64,000 nt of DNA from NCBI GenBank assembly GCA_016617855.1, contig JAECUM010033273.1, positions 1-64,000 on the forward strand, given 5' to 3'. The translations under genes and the position numbers were made by a program. The DNA comes from Megalonaias nervosa. Lineage: Eukaryota > Mollusca > Bivalvia > Unionida > Unionidae. Below are positions 39,755 to 50,211 of this stretch, piece after piece (position 1 is the first letter of the stretch; each line of letters starts with the position of its first letter). A model generated the notes under the pieces. The model saw only the letters and a list, made by a program, of their open reading frames with translations, did no database searches and was not told where the DNA came from.

Positions 39755-40019
39755 GTACTAAAACATCTCAGTGTGATAATACTGCAATACTGCAAGTAAC
39801 CCATAATGCCTTGACTTGAGTAATTCACAGTGTACTCATGCCATTAATCCAGATTCTAACACTTCTAATAAAGTAATGTATTTCTTGATTGGTGGATTAT
39901 GAAAATTTGCATCCTTGATATGCTGTCAGAAAATTTGATTCCAGTGAAGTCTGTGTGTATGCCTGTGATGTAGTGCCAAGAAGAATTAGGTTTTAAGGTA
40001 GCCTCTTTTTTTCAGCATT

Positions 40020-40460
40020 TTCCTGAACATGTTTTTGAACAGAGATATGGTCTTGTGTTTTAGAACAGTGATATGTCTTGTGTTTTAGAACAGTGATATG
40101 GTCTTGTTTTTTAGAACACAGATATGGTCTTGTGTTTTAAAACAGAGATATGCTCTTGTGTTTTAGAACACAGATATGGTCTTGTGTTTTAGAACACAGA
40201 TATGGTCTTGTGTTTTAAAACAGAGATAGGGTCTTGTGTTTAGAACAATGGTATGGTCTTGTATTTTTGAACAGTGATATGGTCTTGTATTTCTGAAGCA
40301 AGAGATATGGTCTTGTGTTTGAAGTAAGGGATACAGTCTTCTGCTTGAAGCAAGAAATATGGTTGTCTGCTTCAAAAAAGAGATATGGTCATGTGTTTTA
40401 GAACAGGATATGGTCTTGTGTTTGAAGAAGGTGATATGGTCTTTTATTTTAGAACTGAAA
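40020..40460. repeat. 26-27-bp minisatellite, about 17 copies
   Basis: The unit is gaacagagatatggtcttgt followed by gtttta. The matching single-copy place in unit 1 is near 36910-36930 (cctgaacacattttacaaca). Confidence 0.9.
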
Positions 40461-40734
40461 CAGTGGTTAAAAATCTAAAGATGTTAATGTGGTTTATTTC
40501 TGTCATAAATATGCATTTTATATGATTTGCTAACATATCACTGGTAAACTCCCTTTGTGTTGGTAAAGTTTTTACATCATCCAACCCACAGATACAAGAC
40601 TGTGATCTCCTTAATGCATTAACATAGATGTTATGCCTTTATTGTAGTTACACAAATAATACTTGATGTAATTGGAGTGGTGCAATTAATAAATATCTTC
40701 ATGTTTTGTGATTCATCAATATTCCTACATTAAA

Positions 40735-40975
40735 CCTCCAGGCTGATGATGAATCATCAATATTTCCACACTAAACCTGGCCGATGATGAATCATCAATA
40801 TTTCCACATTAAACCCGGCCGATGATGAATCATCAATATTCCTACATTAAACCTGGCCGATGATGAATCATCAATATTTCCACATTAAACCTGGCTGATG
40901 ATGAATCATCAATATTCCTACATTAAACCCGGCCGATGATGAATCATCAATATTTCCACATTAAACCTGGCACAT
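40735..40975. repeat. 38-bp minisatellite, about 6 copies
   Basis: The unit is cctggccgatgatgaatcat, caatatttccacattaaa. The seed gattcatcaatattcctaca is present once in the other duplication units, as at 44746 and 47080. Confidence 0.9.
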
Positions 40976-41439
40976 GATGAAAACATGTAACAGTAGCTAC
41001 ATTGGCACACACAAAGATGAAAGAAACTTTCTCAGTATTTTCTATCATTTTCTCCATCCACTTATGAAATGCATTTTGCAAACCAGAGTAAGAATAATTT
41101 TTATTTAATTATCGAGCAATATGGATGTGGAAATCAAGTTTAAAAGTTAAAGTAAATAATTCTGATTAAACATACTAGCTTTTCTTTCATCATGTACATG
41201 CATCTTTTAAATATCAAATACATAATGGAATTTTTTGGAAAAGTTCTCACATTTAAAACTCATGCATTAAAATAAACTCCTTAATCAGTGACATAATACT
41301 GCTTGTACTTCAATGAATACTCATTGAGATATTTGTATCTTTTTTATCTTTCCGATCTGATTTTTGCACCACTTCATTTACTCTATATCTTTTTCATCTG
41401 GAACTTGTTTCAGATATATTTTCAAAGATAAACAAAGAC

Positions 41440-42070
41440 CTAAGGGCCCATTACTTCTATTCTGCATGATATACAAAATTCCAATGGCCCATTACTTCCA
41501 TCCTGCATGATATACAAAGATATACAATGTCCCAGTGGCCCATTACTTTCCATCCTGCATGATTCACAAAGATATACAATGTCCCAGTGGCCCATTACTT
41601 TCCATCCTGCATGATATACAAAGATATACAAAGTCCCATTGGCCCATTACTTTCCATCCTGCATGATTCACAAAGATATACAATGTCCCAGTGGCCAATT
41701 ACTTTCCATCCTGCATGATATACAAAGATATACAATGTCCCAGTGGCCCATTACTTCCATCTTGCATGATACACAGAGATATACAAAGTCCCATTGGCCC
41801 ATTACTTTCCATCCTGCATGATATACAAAGATATACAGTGTCCCAGAGGCCCATTACTTTCCATCCTGCATGATTCACAAAGATATACAATGTCCAGTGG
41901 CCCATTACTTCCATCTTGCATGATACACAGCATGATATACAAAGTCCCAATGCCCATTACTTCCATCCAGCATGATATACAAATATGTACAAAGTCCCAC
42001 TGGCTCATTACTTCCCATTCTGCATGATATACAAAGATATGCAAAGTCACAAGGGCCCATTACTTCCATC
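41440..42070. repeat. ~52-bp minisatellite, about 12 copies
   Basis: The unit reads catcctgcatgatatacaaa, gatatacaatgtcccagtgg, cccattacttt. It grew at the join between duplication units 2 and 3; the unit 4 counterpart near 45320 has a single acaaagtcccaatggctcaa. Confidence 0.9.
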
Positions 42071-42788
42071 CTGCAAGATCTTTTATTCTTTCCTCAACAT
42101 ACTTATGTACAGAGTTTGGACATTTTTTCTTTTGTTGAACATTTAGTCTAGATAGGCATTTCATCAAAGTATTTCTTTATTTTAAGTGTTATCTCAAGAA
42201 CGTTGCTGTTTCAAAAGGAAACATTAGAAGTGTAGCATTATTGGTTTTCAACCAGTGGTTGTTTTCTGTACTATATTATATCTACTGTGGGCCATATTTA
42301 AAATTGAAATACTGTATATACAGATCATTTATGTTTGGAAAAATCTATTGACTTGTAGATGATTCTTCCAATGCTATTAATTTCATAAATGAAACTCCCT
42401 CCCCCCTCCCTGCAAACATAACAAATTGTAATTGTTGATTTCAGTTTGCTTGAATTTCCAAACTTTGGAATGGTACAACAGCTATAAACTGTATTTAAAT
42501 TCATTTTGCATATTTTTTTAAAAAATATTTTTTAAACATTGTTTATATTTCTGCCTTCTGTTTTTTATATATTATCCATGGACAGAATATCTCTCCATTA
42601 GAATCAAAAGTATAGGTGTTTGTACAATGTGTATCTATTTATTTCATACAGTGTGTTGTTTTATTAATATTTTTCAATATTTATATACCTGTTTGTTGTT
42701 TAATTTAATATTTCTCATTGGTAATGTTGTCATATATACAAGTATATTCTTTTAGTTTATTTGGCATTTATATAGTGATATGTTACTC

Positions 42789-42789
<1 letters not shown>

Positions 42790-42821
<32 letters not shown>

Positions 42822-42855
42822 GAGGAGGAGGAGGAGGATGGGGAGAGAGAGGATA
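42790..42855. repeat. compound (TA)n(GA)n(GGA)n simple repeat
   Basis: Short TA, GA and GGA runs are joined end to end. Confidence 0.85.
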
Positions 42856-43420
42856 TATATGGTTCCAGTGAATTATTTATGATTCATTCACTTTTGGTCT
42901 GAATCTTCTTTGTCATAAAATCGACTGTTTCAGCTACATATTAGATTTCAAGATATTACCAATGTTATCAGCTTTACTGACTCAAGGATTTAAGTGTGAG
43001 AGTCCTACAGTCTTTTTTTTTCCCAAAGACAATATGTTTCTTTCCATTGACTATGAACAGTTTAGTACATTATGTTCTTACATGATCATTTAACCTGATG
43101 TCTGCCATACCCATTGGAATGTTTAATAATTCTTCTGGCGAACTGTTTTGTCTTTGTGTATCTACCAACTCCCATCCCCATTTTAAGGGAATTTAATATG
43201 AATTATGCAGCACATCATTGGTAATGCAAGAATAATAATTGGTTTGTTGTGTGCAAATATTTGTCAGAGCACTGTGAGAAGGCTTTGAACCCTTGGGATA
43301 AAATTCTACCTTTGACCCTCTCAAATATTTGTACACAGAATCCTGAGTATAATCACCATGGTAATATTAATTGCACAAGTTTACATGAACTTGGACTTTA
43401 AAATAGTGTACTAATTTTAG

Positions 43421-43483
43421 AACCTGAAAAAGAGGAGTCACACAGACCAAAGTCTGTTTCAGTGAAGGCCAAGTTCACCAAAG
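43421..43483 (+). CDS. ODAD4: ODAD4 tail exon, RPKSVSVK module 3 (longer)
   Basis: The acceptor is actaattttag at 43420 and the donor is aaag|GTGCTT. It is 63 bases, phase 1. It encodes EPEKEESHRPKSVSVKAKFTK. Compared with modules 1 and 2, the donor has moved 15 bases downstream: the old donor site (aag|g gtgag) has become aaggccaag, so former intron bases are now coding (AKFTK). Module 4 did likewise (DEFQ). This shows donor shift within the array. Confidence 0.86.
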
Positions 43484-43799
43484 GTGCTTTTCTTTCAGAT
43501 AGAAATGTCATGTTATGCATGTATTAAACCGTGTCATCGTGAAAATTATTGCAATAGCAAATAATGTCTTGATCTGAGCAATTCACAGTGTACTGATATC
43601 AATAATTCTAACACATCTGTAAATGTAATCTATTTCACGATATAATGCGAAAGTTTGCCACAGCAAATCTGTGATGTGCTGTTAAAAACTGTTATGACAT
43701 TGAAGTCAGTTTGTGTGCTTGTGGTACATGTAGTGTAATGAAAATTAGGTTTTAGAATGTTTTTGTCAATGTTGCTGAAAATGTTTGAGAACACAGATA

Positions 43800-44520
43800 A
43801 TAGCCTTACATCTGAGACCAGAGATAGTAGTCATGTGTTAGAGAATGTAGATGATAGTCTTGTATTTTGAGAACTAAGATAATGAGCTTGAGTTTTAGAA
43901 CAATGATAATGTGATTGTGATTAAGAACTGCAATAATGAGCTTGAGTTTTAGAACAATGATAGCGGGATTGTGTTTGAAAACTGAGATAATGAGCTTGAG
44001 TTTTAGAAAAATGATAATGGGATTGTGTTTAAGAACTGAGATAACAAGCTCGAGTTTTAGAACAATGATAGCGGGATTGTGTTTGAAAACTGAGATAATT
44101 AGCTTGGGTTTTAGCAAAATGATAATGGGATTGTGTTTAATAACTGAGATAATGAGCTTGAGTTTTAGAACAATGATAGCGGGATTGTGTTTGAAAACTG
44201 AGATAATTAGCTTGGGTTTTAGCAAAATGATAATGGGATTGTGTTTAATAACTGAGATAATGAGCTTGAGTTTTAGAACAATGATAGCGGGATTGTGTTT
44301 GAAAACTGAGATAATTAGCTTGGGTTTTAGCAAAATGATAATGGGATTGTGTTTAATAACTGAGATAATGAGCTTGAGTTTTAGAACAATGATAGCGGGA
44401 TTGTGTTTGAAAACTGAGATAATGAGCTTGGGTTTTAGAAAAATGATAATAGGATTGTCTTGAAGAACTGAGATAATGAGCTTGAGTTTTAGAACAATGG
44501 TAATGGGATTGTGTTTGAGG
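43800..44520. repeat. 54-bp satellite, about 13 copies with a 108-bp higher order
   Basis: Units read aatgagcttgagttttagaa, caatgatagcgggattgtgt, ttgaaaactgagat, and alternate with a version having gggttttagcaaaatgataa. Because 54 is a multiple of three, both strands stay open for 175 codons; these frames are artefacts. It is at the same relative place in its unit as the 26-27-bp array at 40020. Confidence 0.93.
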
Positions 44521-45942
44521 ATCGGAGGATATTAATGGTGATTAAACTGTCATTTTTCTGCTTTGTTAACACACCTCTGTTAACTCATTTTGCAATAGTA
44601 AATAAAAACAAACCATTTACATCCTCAAACACTCAAATACAAAACTTGTATCACCTATTATGATTATGTCAATAATACTTAACCCCAAGATTTGATTAAT
44701 CCATGGTGTGGTGCTATCATTAATCAAAATTTTCCTGCTTTGTGATTCATCCATATGCCTACATTCAGTGTGGCTTGTTCTGTTCTGACCAGTCCATATA
44801 TATTTACAGCAAGATCAAAAAACTTTCTCATAATTTCTTTATTATTCAAGCTACATATTCTACGTCCATTAACAAAATCCTTATGATAATTATTTTGAAT
44901 AAATTATCTAGCAGTACTGTTGAACCTGGAAACCAATTTTAAAATCTCCCAAAGTTTTCTGAAAAAAACATTTTGTTTCCTATTCCACATGTACATGAAC
45001 CTTTCATATATAAAATGCAAAATAAAATTTTTTAAAACATTTTCTATGCATGTGATTAATGGTAATACTATAAAATGAATTTGTCATTAGCTTGAACTGC
45101 AAATAGTGACAGCATGTTTTCAGGAGAGAATTAAAAAAACAATATTTTCTTAATGTAATACAAAGACCAAATTATGACCTTTCCTGTTGCAAGCTATTTC
45201 AGACATTCTGTTTTTCATGGTTGGTTGGTTATTTAACGAAAGTTATTTTTGCTTCACTCCACTTACTGTAAACTTTCACCTGAAACCTATTTTCAACATA
45301 TATTTTCAAAAAATTAACAAAGTCCCAATGGCTCAAAAATTGGGGTTTTTTTTCCAGCATAGTTTTTTATTGTATTATTGATGTTTCAACCAACATTGTT
45401 TTTATGCTCTAGTGTGAATGAATAGATCAGAGTAAAAGTTGAAATAGGTACAAATAATTTATTTCTAGAGCTATTTATATGTATTTGTAAATGATTATTC
45501 ATACTGACTTGGAATTATTTCTTAGGGGATTGGTAAATATTATTCACATAAATTGACAACACATTTTTACCCCCTGCTGACAGCATGTAACTGATGGTTT
45601 TTGCATGATTCAGTTCCCTAGATTTAGAACAGCATAACATTTTTTTTGTTTTCTTAACAATATTTCCAATTCTGGGTGCATGTTTCTATTTTTATTTTCT
45701 AACATTTTTTTTTATATTTCTGCATACTATTACAAACCTGTTGTTTATTTCTTGTGTGTATTTCAGGTGTGAATTTCATTTTAATCAGTGTGTTTTTTTT
45801 TTTTTGGTCCAGTATGTTGTTTTCTCAATAATTGAACATTTTTATATGCAATTTTGTTGCTTAATTAATTTATCTATTTTTAATTTTTTAATGTAATGAT
45901 GTTATATATGCAAGTATATTCAATGAATATAATTGGCAATTA

Positions 45943-45943
45943 T

Positions 45944-45988
<45 letters not shown>
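45943..45988. repeat. (CA)n microsatellite
   Basis: About 22 CA units. Confidence 0.95.
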
Positions 45989-45990
<2 letters not shown>

Positions 45991-46359
45991 CAGTACATTT
46001 TTGCATGACCAGGTGAGATTTTACCAGTTGGACATGCAGTTTATGATGTCAACCATATAAAAGGAAACAGCAAAAAATGACTATTCTGGACAAGTGTTTT
46101 GTTGTTGTATGTATAAACACCTATCTTCTTGAAGGTATTTAATGTGATTTGTGTAAGCAGCTAGTTCATAATGCAAGAATAACAATTGGCTGTTGTGTAC
46201 AAATATTTGTGTAGGTACTCTTGGAGGGCTTTGAACCCTTGGGTTAAATTTCTACCTTTGTCCCACTTAAATATTTGTACGCAGAGTATAATCACCATGG
46301 TAACATTGATTTCACAAGTTTATATGAACTAGGACTTTAAAATAGTGTGCTATTTTTAG

Positions 46360-46419
46360 AACCTGAAAAAGAGGAGCTACCCAGGCCAAAGTCGGTCTCT
46401 ATCAAGGATGAGTTCCAAG
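46360..46419 (+). CDS. ODAD4: ODAD4 tail exon, PRPKSVSIK module 4
   Basis: The acceptor is ctatttttag at 46359 and the donor is caag|GTGGTG. It is 60 bases, phase 1 at both ends. It encodes EPEKEELPRPKSVSIKDEFQ. The first half matches module 3 (EPEKEE) and the second half matches modules 1 and 2 (PRPKSVSIK). The ancestral GGTGAGTT donor has become aaggatgagttc, now read as KDEF, so the exon was lengthened as in module 3 but by 12 bases. Confidence 0.87.
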
Positions 46420-46474
46420 GTGGTGTATTTATCTTAGATAGATGTGTGGTGTGTTACATGTGTAATCAAGTTAA

Positions 46475-46605
46475 TATTGCAATAATGCAAGTTACCCATA
46501 ATGCCTTGATATATTAATATTGCAATAATGCAAGTTACCCATAATGCCTTGATATATTAATATTGCAGTAATGTAAGTTACCCATAATGCCTTGATCTGA
46601 GCAGA
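46475..46605. repeat. 43-bp repeat, 3 copies
   Basis: The unit is tattgcaataatgcaagtta, cccataatgccttgatatattaa in two parts. It lies just after module 4; the seed (gcaagtaacccataatgcc) occurs once at about 39790. Confidence 0.88.
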
Positions 46606-47279
46606 TCAGGTCACTGATGTCATTAATTCTGATTCTAACACATCTGTAAATGTAACATGCTTCCTGATTTGGTGGAATACAAGAATTTACAAATAAATCT
46701 ATGATATAATGTTGAAAACCTTTATGACAGTGAAGTCAGAGTGTGTTTTTGTGATGTAGTGATAAGGAGAATTAGGCTTTGCAATTCTTTTACGCTAAAT
46801 TGTCCTTAAAATGTTTTAAAACAGGTAACGGTCACATTGTATTGAGGATCTGAGGATATTCCTATGTGGTTTTAATATGCATTTTATGTTCTTTACTAGC
46901 GTGTCACTGATAAATTCATTTTGCAATAATAAAACAAAGATTTACATTCTCAGACCTCAAATACAAGACCTTTATTTCCTTATTACAGTTATGACAGTAA
47001 TCCACCATGCACTGGTTGGAATAATCCATATTGTAGTGATGTCATTAATGAAACAGTTTCCATGTTTTGTGATTCATCAATATTTCCTCATTATACTTGG
47101 CTCAGTCAGCATATGTACACAGCAAGAGTGAAGAAAATTTCTCTGCATTTTTTATCAACTAGGCTGCAGTTTCTACATTCATTAATAAAATGCATTTGGC
47201 AAGCCCTTAGAATGAAAATTATCCAGCATCAACAGATCAATATTAAACATTCCCATTTTCTACTCAACACACTATAGTA

Positions 47280-47932
47280 TTTGCACACCCTCCCGTTTGT
47301 TTGTACCCTGACCCCCATCAATTTTAAAAACAAAAGGCATCAACGATATGAAAAATACTCAGAGCTTAGTCATTTCATTCATCAATTTATAATTTCTAAC
47401 CTGAATGTTGCTAGGGGTGCCTAACACTGTTAACTTATTGGTGTTTTGAATCAAATGCAAGTTTCTTTAGTAAGATGGTCACCATATTTGCATGGGTGAG
47501 TCTATGTTTTTGGGCAACAGATGTGATGTAGTTCACTGTATTTGATAATCTCAATAATTCCATAAATTTTGGAGTTATATCTCTTTGAATACATGTATAC
47601 AAGAGTTACTCCTTTTTATATGTTCAATTTGTTTTAGAAATATTAAAACTAGACATTGCAAATATTGGATGGAGACAACACAAGTTTTACTGAAATGAAC
47701 AGTTCTATGAACCAGAAAAGGATGGTTAGCAGACTTTCTACTGTTTTCCAATCAAGTGATTCTGTTTGCTTTAAAATGTCAATAAGTTGTCAGTGTTAGG
47801 GTCTCCTTGGCAACAACCAGGATTGAAATAAAATAATGATGAATGAAGTGATTTTGTTATTTTTTTATATCCTTGATGCTTTTCATTTTTAAAATTGGTA
47901 ATGGGGTACAAACAAATGGGAGGGTGTGCAAA
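47280..47932. mobile_element. 653-bp TA-flanked MITE with ~65-bp inverted ends
   Basis: The left end tttgcacaccctcccgtttg, tttgtaccctgacccc is the reverse complement of the right end ggggtacaaacaaatggg, agggtgtgcaaa, and the match continues to gcatcaacgatat with mismatches. TA stands at 47278-47279 and 47933-47934. There is no coding frame inside. TA flanks suggest a Tc1/mariner-type origin (inference). Confidence 0.8.
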
Positions 47933-47934
47933 TA

Positions 47935-50025
47935 CAATTGCCTTCTTCTCCTTGTGTTCACCTTCCTAATCTAGTATAACGAGGATAATGCTGCTTGTCA
48001 ACAATAAAAGAAAATTCTAATAACTTGAAATGAAAAGTCCAAATAATTGGATTTTTTTTTTCCAGTTGCCAAACTTTTCTGGCAGTATTTTTTATTTTTT
48101 TGATAGGTTTGAAGTCTGAGTATAATATGGCGATTGTTCAACGTTCGAGGAAAATTAAATATCAAAACACCCAACAGTTATACAGTTTCAACTTTTTAGG
48201 CAGCTCATTTTATGTTTGCCATATTTTTAAAACATCTTTCAGTTTGGTTTTCATAGGTTTAACATAATTTGACATAAAACAGAAAGATTTTTTAAAAATA
48301 TGTTCATGTCCATGCTAAATATCATAGATACCTCATCGGCGAGAATTTACTGTTATTGTTATTTGGAGTATTTAAATAACTTAGACTTGAAATTTGTATT
48401 TCTGATTTTACTTGATTTATCTCAGTTTAATATTAATTAAAACAAAGCAAACATTGTGAAGATTCTTTGTGTTCAGATGTGGTTATGATTTAATTTCAGA
48501 CTCGGATGGATTATTGTATTCTAACATGTTGTGTGCCTTTTTTGTTGTATCTAGTTACTGTTAGGATGAAAATTATTCTTGCTTATTAACTCACATAATC
48601 ATGGACATAGCTCATCCTTTGTTAAGGTGGTCTGCTTGATGAAATGACTGCTTACTTTACAGCTCAAAATTGATGTCATCATTGCATCATAACATCATCA
48701 ATGTGACATCACCTTTTTGTCTAGGTGTATCACTGCGCACTGTGAAAGTCTAGACGAGATTTAGGTTTAAAAGAGATTCAAAATGACATCGTTACCACTT
48801 CTGTAACATATTAAATAATGAACTCAAAAAATTCTATACAATTTTAATCGCTGTAAATTGACTATGCAGGCCTTCTGTTGCAGAAAACTGATGTTATCTC
48901 ATTAATTGTGTCATGTTAACAATATTTCACTCACCATTTGTTTTATCTGTTTGGTGATATGTCAAAGTTTTTGTATTCTTATGGATGATGAAGATACAGA
49001 TTCTAATTGATATTCAAATATACATTAACCATTTTACTGCATTGTTTAGAATAATGGTTGAAATTTACAGCTTTATTAATACTTTAATTGCTGATTTCAA
49101 ACATTGATACATCATTTTTTAAAAAGTTTGTGTTCATTTTTAACATAACAATCAAAAAGAGTTTTAAAAAACTCAGATTTTATAGGTACATATTAAGGTG
49201 CATGATCTTATTCAAAAGTTGGAAATGTTAAAGATTAAAGAAATGGATTAAGATATTAAATAATTATTTTTTAAAATGGTAATATTAGATACATGGTTGA
49301 ATATGCCATTTATTTCTAATGCCCATTGTCTGCACACTGCAAAGATTCTATATGTTTGTAAATTGAATTTTTTTTGTGTGTGTGTGTATATGTTGATCAA
49401 ATACATCAATCTATCCCAAATGTGTATCATGTCTTTCATAATTTTCGTTGTAATTGTTCACATTGTTCTTATTCATATTCAGCATCAGATCATGCTATTT
49501 AAAAAGTCACCGTTTCCTTTATCACCTTTATATAATATAATCCACTTAATTTTTTTTCTTTCCATTTCATAATGAAAACCATCGCTTTTTACATAACTAA
49601 TGTGACAGTCATTTGGTCATTTTATGTAGACATTTAAACTTTATACTGTGTATACTTTGAAATCATTATACTTAAACTCTTTTTAAATCGTCATTTCTGA
49701 AGGTGACCATTTCTGCCTCACTGATAGAGTTCTCTTGAATCAATTATTGTGCCATTAAATTGAGAGATTTGTTTCCTTCAGCTGCGTAGGTACTGGTTTT
49801 CATCATTATTCTTGTATTCTCATTTTTTCTAAATGTAGATATCATTAATATGCATGTTTAATTCTCCCTATATTCATAATACTGTTAATAAGCTAATTTT
49901 CATTGGGATATACCAAAGAGCTATCCTGTACATAGGAGCACATTTTCACACTCTTAATATCCTTAATTGTCTTGAAATTTCATCATTTTTATGAATGTTC
50001 CATAATGCTCTAATCACTTGCACAG
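47935..50025. other. intron, unique AT-rich
   Basis: No repeat structure and no convincing exon. The acceptor-like tttaatttcag near 48500 is followed by a short open stretch without a donor. Confidence 0.5.
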
Positions 50026-50211
50026 GACCAGGTTCAGTCAGGAGACCCGCCAATACCCCTACATCTCAAAAATCACTGGGCAAGGAGAACTCCCCCATCC
50101 AATCAAGGGGGCCGACTCCGGCTGGACCTGGAGTTCAGTCACCACCCAAATCACCCGGTGCAGGGACTCCCAGAACAAAATCAGGAAAAAGTGTTAGAAT
50201 TGTTGTAGAAG
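50026..50211 (+). CDS. ODAD4: ODAD4 tail exon: Ser/Pro/Thr-rich disordered segment
   Basis: The acceptor is acttgcacag at 50025 and the donor is gaag|GTGATT. It is 186 bases, phase 1, and the largest tail exon. It is richer in G and C than its surroundings, which supports coding. It encodes GPGSVRRPANTPTSQKSLGK, ENSPIQSRGPTPAGPGVQSP, PKSPGAGTPRTKSGKSVRIV. There are several SP/TP sites and a KEN tripeptide (GKENSP). The end, GKSVRIVVE, loosely recalls the KSVSIK modules. It is predicted disordered by composition. No vertebrate counterpart is recognised. Confidence 0.9.

Larger units (their letters stand above)
34960..47130. repeat. four-unit segmental tandem duplication carrying four tail exons
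   Basis: Four diverged units of about 3-4 kb share the same order of landmarks: a ccagatttaattag and gcaatttatgatg segment, a tctgctggaggactgt segment, the exon, a tgtgatgtagt segment, then an attcatcaatat segment. Exons start at 36626, 39604, 43421 and 46360 (spacings 2978, 3817 and 2939). Unit lengths differ because different minisatellites and insertions grew in each copy. Approximate outer limits are given; they blur by drift. Confidence 0.85.

Noticed and set aside
41440..42050. Several overlapping open frames on both strands
   Set aside because: All fall in the ~52-bp minisatellite.
43806..44463. Two 175-codon open frames, one on each strand
   Set aside because: Both are the 54-bp satellite read in a frame that never meets a stop because 54 is a multiple of three. 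The peptides are the same 18 residues repeated, on both strands.
48500..48560. Possible extra last exon after tttaatttcag
   Set aside because: It opens as DSDGLLYSNML in the right phase but soon turns hydrophobic and stops, with no nearby poly(A) hexamer or donor.
49276..49572. 98-codon plus-strand frame
   Set aside because: The composition is that of translated AT-rich DNA, with no family resemblance and no fitting splice sites.
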